A stretch of DNA of 64,000 bases. It comes from Oscillospiraceae bacterium. GTDB taxonomy: Bacteria > Bacillota > Clostridia > Oscillospirales > Acutalibacteraceae. The DNA is taken from assembly GCA_015066365.1 (NCBI GenBank), contig SVON01000001.1, forward strand, positions 124,001 through 188,000, in the 5' to 3' direction. Shown here in pieces: positions 39,381 to 47,686 of this stretch. A program made the position numbers and the translations under genes. The notes beneath the pieces are model-generated. The model was not told the DNA's origin and searched no databases. It was given only the letters and a program-made list of their open reading frames with translations. Position 1 is the stretch's first letter. Each line of letters starts with the position of its first letter.

Positions 39381-42035
39381 TCAATCCTTCAACATACCGG
39401 CAACGGTGTCCGCAACAGCGGCCACTACGTCGTCGGCCTTAGATACGTCCTTACCACCAGCCATAGCAGAGTCGGGACGGCCACCGCCCTTACCATCACA
39501 CACAGCCGCGATGGTGCGAACAATATTGCCCGAATGAGCACCCTTGGCCACAGCGCCGGCGGTGGCGGTAGCCAAAATACTCACCTTATCCTCGGTGGTG
39601 GTGACCAACACCACGATACCCTCGCCAATCTTGTCGCGAAGCTGATCGCCCAGCTCGCGCAGACCACCGGCATCCAGACCAGGCACACGGGTAGCCAGCA
39701 CCTTGACGCCCTTGATCTCCTGCACCTGGCTCATCACGTCGCCCAGGGCACTTTGGGCTAGTTTATTCTTCAACGCCTCGTTCTCCGCAGACAGGCTCTT
39801 CACCTGGGCGGTCAGCGCCGCAATCTTATCCTCGATCTCGCTGTCCTTAGCCTTCAGCAGAGAAGCGATGGTATTCATCCGGTTCTCCAAAGAAGCATAG
39901 TAAGACAACACATTATCACCGGTGATGGCTTCAATACGGCGCACACCAGCGGCAATACCGCTCTCGCTGACGATCTTAAAGGTGGTGATGACCCCTGTGT
40001 GCGCCACGTGGGTACCGCCGCACAATTCCTTAGAGAAGTCGCCCATCGTGACCACCCGGACAGTGTCACCGTACTTCTCTCCAAACAGAGCCATAGCGCC
40101 GGACTTCTTTGCCTCCTCCACCGTCATCTCGGCAGTAATCACCGGCAGGTCAGCAGCGATCTGCTCATTGACCAAAGCCTCCACGTTAGCCAATTCTTCA
40201 GCGGTCATCGCCTGGAAATGAGCAAAGTCAAAACGCAGACGGTTGGGGGTCACCAAAGAGCCCTTCTGCTCCACGTGCTCACCTAACACGGTGCGCAGCG
40301 CCTTCTGCAGCAGGTGCGTGGCAGAGTGGTTCTTACAGGTCTGCTGACGGGCAGAGCTCTCTACGGACAATTCCACAGAATCGCCCACAGAGATCATACC
40401 CTCGACCACGTGGCCCACGTGACCAACCTTGCCGCCACGGAGCTTAATGGTTTCGGAAACGGCAAATTTGCCGTTCTTGCCGATGATCACACCTGCGTCA
40501 CCCTCTTGACCACCCATGGTGGCGTAGAAAGGCGTGGCAGAAGTGAACACCGTACCGGCCTGACCCTCTACCAGGCTGTCGCACAGATCGGTCTCACTGG
40601 CAAGCACCAGCACATCGGAGGTAGCGGTCAAACGGTTATAACCAACAAACTCAGACGTAATCGAAGCATCGATCTGATCGTAAACGGTAGCATCGGCTCC
40701 CATATAGTTGGTCACCTCACGGGAGGTACGGGCACGCGTGCGTTGCTCCTCCATCTCAGCCTTGAAACCGTCTTCATCGATGGAATAGCCTTTCTCGGTC
40801 AAAATCTCGCGGGTCAGATCCACCGGGAAGCCATAGGTATCATATAGTTTAAACACAGAGGCGCCGTCCAGCACGTTCTTGCCGGCGACCTGCATCTCCT
40901 CTTCCATATCCGCCAGAATGCGCAGACCCTGGTCGATCGTTTTATTAAACTGGGTCTCCTCGTTGGACAGCACCTTGAAGATAAACTCCTTCTTCTCGTC
41001 CAGCTCAGGATATCCGTCCTTAGAGCCCTCGATCACGGTGCGGCTCAGATCAGCCAGGAACTGACCGGGGATGCCCAACAGACGACCGTGACGGGCAGCA
41101 CGACGGATCAAACGGCGCAGCACGTAACCGCGCCCCTCGTTGGTGGGCATAATGCCATCAGAGATCATAAAGGTAGAGGAACGGATATGGTCCGTGATCA
41201 GACGGATAGATACGTCATTCTGGGCATCCTCTTTGTAGGTTTTACCGGACAGATCGCATACGTGCTGACGCAGAGCGTAGAGCGTATCCACATCAAAGAT
41301 AGAATCCACATCCTGCACCACGGCAGCCAAACGCTCCAGACCCATACCGGTATCAATATTCTTCTTCTCCAGCGTGGTGTAGTTGCCGTTACCGTCGTTT
41401 TCAAACTGAGTGAACACGTTGTTCCACACCTCGATGAAACGATCACACTCGCAGCCCACCTTACAGTCGGGACTACCGCAGCCGTACTTCTCGCCGCGGT
41501 CATAATAGATCTCAGAACAGGGACCGCAAGGACCGGCGCCATGCTCCCAGAAATTATCGCCTTTACCAAAACGGAAAATGCGGTCTGCCTCGATGCCAAT
41601 CTCTTTATTCCAGATATCGAACGCCTCGTCATCCTCCACGTACACGGAGGGATACAGACGATCAGCGTCCAAGCCCACCACCTCAGTCAAGAATTCCCAA
41701 GACCAAGCGATAGCCTCCTTTTTGAAATAGTCGCCAAAGGAGAAGTTGCCCAGCATCTCAAAGAAGGTGCCGTGGCGGGCCGTCTTACCTACGTTCTCGA
41801 TGTCACCGGTGCGGATACACTTCTGACAGGTGGTCACCCGGTTACGGGGGGGCACCTCTGCACCGGTGAAATAGGGCTTCAAGGGAGTCATACCCGCATT
41901 GATAAGCAAGAGGCTCTTATCGTTGTGGGGCACCAGAGAGAAGCTGGGCAGACGCAAATGTCCCTTGCTTTCAAAGAAGGACAGATACATCTCGCGCAGT
42001 TCGTTTACACCATACTTTTTCAATTCTTTTGCCAT
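39381..42035 (-). CDS. alaS: Alanine--tRNA ligase
   Basis: Charges tRNA-Ala with alanine. The 884 residues hold the class II catalytic core (FFESKGHLRLPS motif 1 region, LINAGMTPLKP near 45, GAGPCGPCSEIYYD), the editing domain with zinc ligands NHSATHLLQKAL near 575 and CGGTH near 675, and a C-terminal coiled coil plus C-Ala domain (EIEDKIAALTAQVKSLSAEN). ATG 42035 has AAAGGATG upstream. A T-box leader controls it. Confidence 0.97.
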   Translation of the reverse strand: MAKELKKYGVNELREMYLSFFESKGHLRLPSFSLVPHNDKSLLLINAGMTPLKPYFTGAEVPPRNRVTTCQKCIRTGDIENVGKTARHGTFFEMLGNFSFGDYFKKEAIAWSWEFLTEVVGLDADRLYPSVYVEDDEAFDIWNKEIGIEADRIFRFGKGDNFWEHGAGPCGPCSEIYYDRGEKYGCGSPDCKVGCECDRFIEVWNNVFTQFENDGNGNYTTLEKKNIDTGMGLERLAAVVQDVDSIFDVDTLYALRQHVCDLSGKTYKEDAQNDVSIRLITDHIRSSTFMISDGIMPTNEGRGYVLRRLIRRAARHGRLLGIPGQFLADLSRTVIEGSKDGYPELDEKKEFIFKVLSNEETQFNKTIDQGLRILADMEEEMQVAGKNVLDGASVFKLYDTYGFPVDLTREILTEKGYSIDEDGFKAEMEEQRTRARTSREVTNYMGADATVYDQIDASITSEFVGYNRLTATSDVLVLASETDLCDSLVEGQAGTVFTSATPFYATMGGQEGDAGVIIGKNGKFAVSETIKLRGGKVGHVGHVVEGMISVGDSVELSVESSARQQTCKNHSATHLLQKALRTVLGEHVEQKGSLVTPNRLRFDFAHFQAMTAEELANVEALVNEQIAADLPVITAEMTVEEAKKSGAMALFGEKYGDTVRVVTMGDFSKELCGGTHVAHTGVITTFKIVSESGIAAGVRRIEAITGDNVLSYYASLENRMNTIASLLKAKDSEIEDKIAALTAQVKSLSAENEALKNKLAQSALGDVMSQVQEIKGVKVLATRVPGLDAGGLRELGDQLRDKIGEGIVVLVTTTEDKVSILATATAGAVAKGAHSGNIVRTIAAVCDGKGGGRPDSAMAGGKDVSKADDVVAAVADTVAGMLKD

Positions 42036-42068
42036 AATCATTCATCCTTTCTGTCGGTGGCAGAAACT

Positions 42069-42301
42069 AAAGAAACCTCCGCCCCTATATGGGACGGAGG
42101 TTCCGTGGTACCACCCAATTTGCACGGCGAAGCCGTGCCACTCGATGACCTCTAACGCAGGTCGGACGCCACCGCTTGTTTCACGGGGTGCTCTGGAGTG
42201 GCGGGCAAAACATCCGGCGAAGCTCTCTCTCAGCGATGCAAAGCACCGAGAACTCTCTCTGAACGCGTCCAGTTCTGCTTATTCTCCGTCAACGCATTTG
42301 A
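42069..42301 (-). promoter_or_regulatory. T-box riboswitch of alaS
   Basis: The leader contains a T-box sequence AATTGGGTGGTACCACGG (42102-42119, minus strand) followed by a terminator stem GAACCTCCGTCCC / GGGGCGGAGGTTTC (42069-42103). Stem I includes the conserved CAGAGAGAG (about 42252-42261) and a GCTGAGAG segment. The antiterminator pairing forms when uncharged tRNA-Ala binds. GCC triplets near 42199-42207 are candidate specifier codons; the choice is uncertain. Confidence 0.93.
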
Positions 42302-42308
42302 CTATATT

Positions 42309-42337
42309 AGTATAAAAGAAAGGCCTCGGTTTGTCAA
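42309..42337 (-). promoter_or_regulatory. Promoter of the alaS operon
   Basis: TTGACA (42332-42337) and TATACT (42309-42314) on the minus strand, spacer 17, just upstream of the T-box leader. Confidence 0.85.
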
Positions 42338-42358
42338 GAATTTTCCCGGATTTCTCAT

Positions 42359-42394
42359 AAAAAATCAGCCTCCGATTTCGGAGGCTGATTTTTT
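42359..42394 (-). terminator. Terminator of the spoIIQ-like gene
   Basis: 17-bp stem AAAAAATCAGCCTCCGA/TCGGAGGCTGATTTTTT with a two-base loop between arms (effective loop four or more). It lies 50 bases beyond the stop. Confidence 0.9.
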
Positions 42395-42444
42395 GCCCGT
42401 ATGACCGCTCCCGCTGCATAAACAGCGGGTTTCCGTGGGCGTGT

Positions 42445-43152
42445 TTATTCGGTTAGCGTATCCGCATAGCGCACCTCAGCGCCAATGGCTTCCACCGCGT
42501 CTATCGGAACACCGTCAATCGTCATTTCCAGATGAAGGTGCGTCTTCTGAGATGACTCACAAGGCACTTCGGTCAGCACGCCGATAACATCGCCTACCTC
42601 CACTGTGTCTCCCTTTTTGACCGTCGCCTTTACACCACAATAGCGACTTACGACCCCCAGGCTGTGATCCATTTCGATCACGTCACCCCACAACGGATCT
42701 TGTTCCACCTTAGTTACCGTGCCACGGGTTATAGCTTTTACCTCTTGCTCCGCTTCGCCGGCAAAATCCGTTCCCAAATGCAAGCTCCAACGATCCATCG
42801 TTTCAGAGTAAACCGGCGCTTTATCCGAAAACGCCTTTTGCACCGTATTGCTCAGCGGAAAAACGTAATATTCCTGTTCAACCTCTTCGGTTTGTGTAGT
42901 CTTAGGCGCCTCTGTTGTGGTGGTTTGCTCTGCGGTAGTGCTCTCAGTGCGATCATCCCTTTGGCCGGTTACATTCTGCTCAACCATTTCATGGTTGGAG
43001 GGCTCAAGCATCGGCTCCTTTTTTGGGGTATCCAAAATGCGGCTGATCCCCAAACCACCCAGCGCCAATAGCGCCACGGCAATAGAGATGTAGACACCAT
43101 TGCTGTATAAAAATTTACCAAAACGGCCTTTTCCGTTATTCACTCGTTTCAT
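42445..43152 (-). CDS. M23-family peptidase domain protein, SpoIIQ-like
   Basis: SpoIIQ is the forespore membrane protein that engages SpoIIIAH in the mother cell to form the engulfment channel. This 235-residue protein has one N-terminal membrane helix (about 21-40), a Thr/Glu-rich linker and an LytM/M23 domain. Metal ligands look intact: HLGTDFAG near residue 124 and HLHLEM near 202, as in clostridial SpoIIQ, whereas Bacillus SpoIIQ has lost them. A forespore sigma-type promoter supports the call. A non-sporulation M23 enzyme remains possible. Confidence 0.78.
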   Translation of the reverse strand: MKRVNNGKGRFGKFLYSNGVYISIAVALLALGGLGISRILDTPKKEPMLEPSNHEMVEQNVTGQRDDRTESTTAEQTTTTEAPKTTQTEEVEQEYYVFPLSNTVQKAFSDKAPVYSETMDRWSLHLGTDFAGEAEQEVKAITRGTVTKVEQDPLWGDVIEMDHSLGVVSRYCGVKATVKKGDTVEVGDVIGVLTEVPCESSQKTHLHLEMTIDGVPIDAVEAIGAEVRYADTLTE

Positions 43153-43176
43153 ACCGTTGCCTCCTTTATCTGAGTA

Positions 43177-43207
43177 CAGTATGAACGATTTTCTTGGTAT
43201 TTATGCA
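43177..43207 (-). promoter_or_regulatory. Forespore sigma (F/G)-like promoter of the spoIIQ-like gene
   Basis: TGCATA (43202-43207), an 18-base spacer and CATACTG (43177-43183) on the minus strand, close to the sigma-G/F pattern GHATR-18-CATxHTA, about 24 bases before the ATG. Confidence 0.55.
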
Positions 43208-43262
43208 GGGGGTTTATTCCCTTTCACCAGTTCTGCGTGTGAAAAATTAGTACATTTACCCA

Positions 43263-43291
43263 TTGTTTCCACACACAGAATATGCTATGAT
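43263..43291 (+). promoter_or_regulatory. Promoter of the siroheme-type dehydrogenase gene
   Basis: TTGTTT (43263-43268) and TATGAT (43286-43291), spacer 17, 33 bases before the ATG at 43325. Confidence 0.6.
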
Positions 43292-43324
43292 GGAAAATGT
43301 AGAATTATGCATTGGAGGGATACT

Positions 43325-43804
43325 ATGGCAATCGGCTTCCCCCTACTGATCGATTTAAAAGGTAACAACTGCACCGTGTTCGGCGGCGGAAAAAGCGCGC
43401 TGCGCCGTGTAAAAGAGCTCCTCCGTTTCGGTGCTAAAGTGACCCTGGTTTCTCCTCAGGTCTGTCCCGAACTGGCCCAAATGAGCGAGGACGGGGTAAT
43501 TCGTCATATTCCCCGCAAGTATTTCCGAGGCGACTGTTCTAACGCTCAGTTGTGCGTTGCCGCCACCGATGATACCACCCTCAATATAGCGATCTCCACC
43601 GAATGCAAGAATAAAAGCATCCCGGTCAACGTGACACAGCCGCGTAGCTATGGAACCTTTAGTTTTCCGCGGATGGTATTGGCAGACGATGTGGTGCTCT
43701 CCATCAACGGTTCTCTCCCTGCAGAGACCCTCAGCCGGCTTCGGGATCGTTTGCAGCAGGATTTGCCTTCCATACTGGAAGAACTGGAAAAGGAACAAGA
43801 ATAA
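43325..43804 (+). CDS. Precorrin-2 dehydrogenase-like NAD-binding protein (Met8/CysG-N type)
   Basis: A 159-residue Rossmann protein similar to the N-terminal half of siroheme synthase: FPLLIDLKGNNCTVFGGGKSALRRV near the start, LVSPQVCPEL near 40, VAATDD near 80, the IPVNVT segment near 102 and FSFPRMV near 115. The enzyme oxidises precorrin-2 to sirohydrochlorin with NAD and may insert iron. It is alone here, without hemA or cobalamin genes, and ends in EELEKEQE. ATG 43325 has TGGAGGG upstream. The frame is open for 75 codons upstream but without family similarity. Confidence 0.87.
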   Translation: MAIGFPLLIDLKGNNCTVFGGGKSALRRVKELLRFGAKVTLVSPQVCPELAQMSEDGVIRHIPRKYFRGDCSNAQLCVAATDDTTLNIAISTECKNKSIPVNVTQPRSYGTFSFPRMVLADDVVLSINGSLPAETLSRLRDRLQQDLPSILEELEKEQE

Positions 43805-43839
43805 AAAAAGAGCCTGTCAAAAGACAGGCTCTTTTTTAT
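43803..43839. terminator. Bidirectional terminator of the dehydrogenase and repeat-peptide genes
   Basis: 14-bp stem AAAAAGAGCCTGTC/GACAGGCTCTTTTT with an AAAA loop. It sits between the two convergent stops. Confidence 0.92.
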
Positions 43840-44027
43840 TAGTAGTTATTCTGCTTATTCTGACTATTCTGCTTATTCTGGCTGTTCTGCTTATTCTGGC
43901 TGTTCTGCTTATTCTGACTATTCTGCTTGTTCTGACTATTCTGCTTGTTCTGACTATTCTGCTTGTTCTGACTATTCTGCTTGTTCTGACTGCTCTGCTT
44001 GCTGTAATTCTGAGAATACTGCTCCAT
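43839..44027 (-). CDS. Asn/Gln-rich repeat protein (about eight SQNKQN units)
   Basis: A 62-residue protein that I do not recognise. It starts MEQYSQNYSKQSSQNKQ, then about eight copies of SQNKQN and ends NNY. It has no Cys and no hydrophobic helix, and its charge is positive from the Lys in each repeat. The ATG (44027) has GGAGGG seven bases upstream. The 18-base DNA units differ only at synonymous sites (AAT/AAC, AGT/AGC), which supports translation. It shares a terminator with the gene opposite. Small Asn/Gln-rich proteins occur in spore coats, but that link is speculation. Confidence 0.68.
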   Translation of the reverse strand: MEQYSQNYSKQSSQNKQNSQNKQNSQNKQNSQNKQNSQNKQNSQNKQNSQNKQNSQNKQNNY

Positions 44028-44127
44028 CTTCTATCCCTCCATACATTGTTAACTGGTGACACGTGGTCACAACGATAGATTTCCCGCTAAAACTTTACCT
44101 ATTCGACGTAAATTTTTCATTTCCACA

Positions 44128-44156
44128 TTGCACTCAAGCTCACAATGTGTTATAAT
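44128..44156 (+). promoter_or_regulatory. Promoter of the DUF951-prfA group
   Basis: TTGCAC (44128-44133) and TATAAT (44151-44156), spacer 17, 31 bases before the DUF951 ATG. Confidence 0.75.
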
Positions 44157-44187
44157 GTAATGAAATAGTGATTAAAGGAGTGACCCG

Positions 44188-44370
44188 ATGGATATCCGTA
44201 TTGGCGACGTGCTGGAAATGAAGAAAAACCATCCCTGCGGTTGCCGCTCTTTTTCGGTGCTACGCATTGGTATGGATTTTCGTCTAAAGTGTGTCGGGTG
44301 TGGTCACGAAATGATGATCCCCCGTCTCAAAGCGGAAAAAAACGTCCGCAAGGTCATCCGGGAGGAATAG
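44188..44370 (+). CDS. DUF951 family protein
   Basis: A 60-residue cytosolic protein with the family core GDVLEMKKNHPCGCRSFSVLR and a CVGCGHEMMIPR zinc-ribbon-like pair. DUF951 proteins are widespread in Firmicutes near translation and replication genes; the role is unknown. The ATG has AAAGGAGTG. It lies 39 bases ahead of prfA. Confidence 0.9.
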   Translation: MDIRIGDVLEMKKNHPCGCRSFSVLRIGMDFRLKCVGCGHEMMIPRLKAEKNVRKVIREE

Positions 44371-44409
44371 ACTCTTTCTGCACAGCACAATTGTAGAAAG
44401 GAAGTCACT

Positions 44410-45468
44410 ATGTTCGATCGTTTGCACGCCATAGCAAATCGCTATGAAGAGGTGACCAACCGCCTGTATCAACCGGAGGTAACCACCCAGCCCGCTCTGT
44501 ATCGTGCGCTGATGAAAGAGGCCAACGAACTGCGCCCTATTGCTGAAGCGTATACCTGTTATCAGCAACAGCAAACGCGTTTGACCGAGGCACAAGAGAT
44601 GATGGCCGATCCCGAACTGAGCCAACTGGCCGGAGAGGAATATGCCGATGCCAAGCGACAGATAGAGCACATTACCGAAGAACTGAAGATACTCCTTCTC
44701 CCCCGCGACCCCAACGATGACAAAAACGTGATCGTGGAGATCCGTGCCGGTGCCGGCGGTGAAGAATCTGCCCTTTTTGCCCACTCCCTCCATCGTATGT
44801 ACTGTATGTACGCCGAAAAGAGCGGGTTTCGTCACGAGCCCATCAACATCAACGAAACGGAGCTGGGCGGGTGTAAAGAAGTCAGTTTTATGATCTCCGG
44901 CGACGGTGCCTACAGCCGGTTTAAGTTTGAAAGCGGTGTTCACCGAGTGCAACGGGTACCGGAAACCGAAACAGGCGGACGCATCCACACCTCCACCGTT
45001 ACGGTGGCGGTGCTCCCGGAGGCAGAAGAGGTGGAACTGGACATCAACCCGGCTGACCTGCAAATCGACACTTATCGCTCCAGTGGTGCCGGCGGTCAGC
45101 ATATTAATAAAACCGAATCCGCCATCCGCATCACTCACCTGCCCACCGGTACGGTGGTGGAATGCCAGGATGAACGGAGTCAATACAAAAACAAAGACAA
45201 AGCGATGCGTGTGCTCCGCGCCCGTCTGTTGGAACAAGAACAGCAAAAACAACAGTCCGCCATTGCCGCCGACCGCAAAGCTCAAGTTGGCACCGGCGAC
45301 CGTAGCGAGCGCATCCGCACCTACAACTTTCCGCAAGGACGGGTCACCGACCACCGTATTGGTTTAACTTTGTATAAAATAGACACAATCCTTGATGGTG
45401 ACCTGGACGAGATCGTCGATACTCTCGTCACCGCACACCGTGCAGAACAACTGCAAAACCAACAATAA
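44410..45468 (+). CDS. prfA: Peptide chain release factor 1
   Basis: RF1 reads UAA and UAG and triggers peptide release. The 352 residues have an N-terminal coiled-coil domain, the GGQ motif ([15 protein letters not shown] near 228-242) and the basic tail segment. The codon-recognition PxT-type segment lies around [18 protein letters not shown] (PET). ATG 44410 has GAAAGGAAG. prmC, which usually methylates the GGQ Gln and often follows prfA, is not next to it; the next gene is the TsaC-CoaE fusion. Confidence 0.97.
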   Translation: MFDRLHAIANRYEEVTNRLYQPEVTTQPALYRALMKEANELRPIAEAYTCYQQQQTRLTEAQEMMADPELSQLAGEEYADAKRQIEHITEELKILLLPRDPNDDKNVIVEIRAGAGGEESALFAHSLHRMYCMYAEKSGFRHEPININETELGGCKEVSFMISGDGAYSRFKFESGVHRVQRVPETETGGRIHTSTVTVAVLPEAEEVELDINPADLQIDTYRSSGAGGQHINKTESAIRITHLPTGTVVECQDERSQYKNKDKAMRVLRARLLEQEQQKQQSAIAADRKAQVGTGDRSERIRTYNFPQGRVTDHRIGLTLYKIDTILDGDLDEIVDTLVTAHRAEQLQNQQ

Positions 45469-45480
45469 TTCGAGGGAATT

Positions 45481-47088
45481 ATGAATACTTTACTGTTACA
45501 ACCAAATGAGGAAGGCTTTTCCCAAGCCAAGACCAACTTGACGTTGGGGCGTGTGGTGGCCATCCCCACCGAAACGGTGTATGGACTGGCCGCCAACGCA
45601 CTGAATCCCGATGCCGTCGCCGCCATCTTTGCCGCCAAAGGCAGGCCGATGGATAACCCTTTGATCGTTCACATCGGTGATATCCAGGATTGGGACTATC
45701 TGGTCACCCACATCCCCGAAAATGCCAAAAAACTGGCCGAGGCCTATTGGCCGGGACCTCTGACGATAATTTTACCCGCGTCGGATAAGGTTCCCAAAGA
45801 GGTTACCGGTGGCTTGGATACCGTCGCGGTGCGCTTCCCTGCCAACCTGATCGCACAGGCAATCATTCTCCGCAGCAAACTTCCCTTGGCTGCCCCTTCT
45901 GCCAACCTTTCCGGCTCCCCCAGCCCCACCAATGCGGCACGTGTGATGGAAGACATGAATGGCCGAATTGCAGCCGTGATGGATGGGGGTCCCTGCGACT
46001 TCGGCGTAGAATCCACCGTCATTGATATGAGCCGTACCCCACCCCGCCTGCTTCGTCCCGGCGGTATCACCCCGGAGATGATCGAAGAGGTGATCGGCCC
46101 GATCGAGATTGACCCGGCCGTGACCCACGCCCTGCAAGAAGGAGCTGTGGCCGCCTCACCGGGTATGAAATACAAACATTACGCGCCCAAAGCAGAAATC
46201 CACATTGTGAAAGGCACCCCTGCCGCTTATGCCGAATTTGTAAACAAGCAAAAAGAGGAAGGCGTGTTCGCATTATGCTTTGAGGAGGATTCCGTCGAAA
46301 TCCCGTCAATCACCTACGGAAAACGAGAGGATCCCCTCTCTCAGGCACAACAACTGTTTGACGCTCTCCGTCAATTGGACGAGCAAGGAGCTAAAACAGT
46401 CTACGCCGCCTGTCCTAACTCCACCGGCGTAGGGTTGGCGGTTTATAACCGGCTACTCCGCGCTGCCGGGTTCCGGGTGATCAACACCATCAAGGTGGTG
46501 GGATTGACCGGCCCCACCGGTGCTGGAAAAACCACCGTCGCCAACACCTGGCGGTTGATGGGGATACTGGTGATCGACACCGACGCCCTGGCGCGGCAGG
46601 TGGTGGAACCAGGCTCCTCTTGCCTTAATGCGTTGGTGACGGCCTTCTCAAGCGAGATACTCAACGAGGACGGCTCATTAAATCGAGCGGCACTGGCAAA
46701 CAAAGCCTTTGCCACACCGGAAGGAGCCGCTACCCTCAACGCCATCACCCATCCCGCCATATTGGCGCTGACCCAACAAAAACTGGAAGAGGCCGCAGAC
46801 CAAGGCCATACGGTAGCGGTGGTAGACGCCCCCCTATTGTTCGAGGCAGGTTTTGACGCCATATGCCACCACGTGGTGGCCGTAACAGCCGATAGAGAAA
46901 CCCGTTTGGCCCGCATTATGGCTCGCGACAACCTCACCGAGGAGGTTGCAAAACGACGAATGAATGCCCAGCAACCGGATGACTTTTATTGTCGCGCGGG
47001 AGTTTCGGTCATTCATAACGACGGGGATCAGCCCACTTTGATCCGCAACGCCCAGCAGTGGTGGACAAGGTGGTGGTGCAACAAATGA
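45481..47088 (+). CDS. TsaC (L-threonylcarbamoyl-AMP synthase) fused to dephospho-CoA kinase CoaE
   Basis: A 535-residue bifunctional protein. Residues 1-335 are a Sua5/TsaC enzyme that makes threonylcarbamoyl-AMP for the t6A37 tRNA modification: IPTETVYGLAANA, AAKGRPMDNPLIVH, WPGPLTIIL, APSANLSGSPSPT, PCDFGVESTVID and the C-terminal Sua5 region with HYAPKAE. Residues about 340-535 are a dephospho-CoA kinase, last step of CoA synthesis: P-loop GLTGPTGAGKTTV, VIDTDALAR, VDAPLLFEAG and ARIMARDNLT. No stop lies between them. The join reads NTIKVVGLTG, where free CoaE proteins commonly start MKVVGLTG. It ends in an ATGA overlap with the next gene. Confidence 0.93.
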   Translation: MNTLLLQPNEEGFSQAKTNLTLGRVVAIPTETVYGLAANALNPDAVAAIFAAKGRPMDNPLIVHIGDIQDWDYLVTHIPENAKKLAEAYWPGPLTIILPASDKVPKEVTGGLDTVAVRFPANLIAQAIILRSKLPLAAPSANLSGSPSPTNAARVMEDMNGRIAAVMDGGPCDFGVESTVIDMSRTPPRLLRPGGITPEMIEEVIGPIEIDPAVTHALQEGAVAASPGMKYKHYAPKAEIHIVKGTPAAYAEFVNKQKEEGVFALCFEEDSVEIPSITYGKREDPLSQAQQLFDALRQLDEQGAKTVYAACPNSTGVGLAVYNRLLRAAGFRVINTIKVVGLTGPTGAGKTTVANTWRLMGILVIDTDALARQVVEPGSSCLNALVTAFSSEILNEDGSLNRAALANKAFATPEGAATLNAITHPAILALTQQKLEEAADQGHTVAVVDAPLLFEAGFDAICHHVVAVTADRETRLARIMARDNLTEEVAKRRMNAQQPDDFYCRAGVSVIHNDGDQPTLIRNAQQWWTRWWCNK

Positions 47089-47663
47089 GCAAAAGGCGCA
47101 AACGCCGTTCTCCCAAAGCATTACTGGCGTTGCTGTTGGCTCTGCTGATCTTGATCCCTGCCCTTTCCTTTGCCATCGAGCCAATTGAAAAGCAGATTTT
47201 TCCGCTCCCCTACGCCGATCTGATCGAGGAGGTTGCAAACCAGTACAACTTTCCTCCCTCGCTGATTTATGCGGTAATCTATACCGAAAGCAAGTTTGAT
47301 CCGCAAGCTACCTCTTCTGCTGAGGCACACGGTTTGATGCAGATTACCGACAGCACGTATCAGTGGGCATGCAAACGTAGCGGACAAAAAGCACAGGACA
47401 CACAAGTTCTATACGACCCGGAAACCAACATTCGCTTCGGCGTACTCATTCTTAGTTTGCTCCGGGAGCGATTTAAGCACACCGAAACCGTCCTGGCTGC
47501 GTACAACGCAGGCCAAGGCAAGGTAGCCGAGTGGCTGAAGGATCCTGCCTATTCAAAAGACGGAACAACCCTTCACAACATTCCTTATGAAGAAACGGAG
47601 AACTACGTTCACCGTGTCATCAATACCCAAAAGAGATACCAAAAGCTCTACAATATTTTGTAA
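47085..47663 (+). CDS. Lytic transglycosylase (SLT domain), membrane-anchored
   Basis: A 192-residue peptidoglycan-cleaving enzyme with a basic N-terminus, one signal-anchor helix (about 14-31), then an SLT/Slt70-type domain: IYAVIYTESKFDP with the catalytic Glu near residue 70, GLMQITDSTYQWA near 85, LAAYNAGQGKVAEWL near 147 and ENYVHRVINTQKRYQ near the end. It starts at 47085 in an ATGA overlap with the TsaC-CoaE stop. Similar short SLT proteins near coaE are common in Clostridia. Confidence 0.9.
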   Translation: MSKRRKRRSPKALLALLLALLILIPALSFAIEPIEKQIFPLPYADLIEEVANQYNFPPSLIYAVIYTESKFDPQATSSAEAHGLMQITDSTYQWACKRSGQKAQDTQVLYDPETNIRFGVLILSLLRERFKHTETVLAAYNAGQGKVAEWLKDPAYSKDGTTLHNIPYEETENYVHRVINTQKRYQKLYNIL

Positions 47664-47686
47664 ATCAATGAAAGGTGGTAAATACT

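Noticed and set aside
43848..44008. Tandem 18-base repeats considered as a CRISPR or VNTR
   Set aside because: There are no spacers between units, the unit is a codon multiple and changes are synonymous; it is coding repeat sequence.
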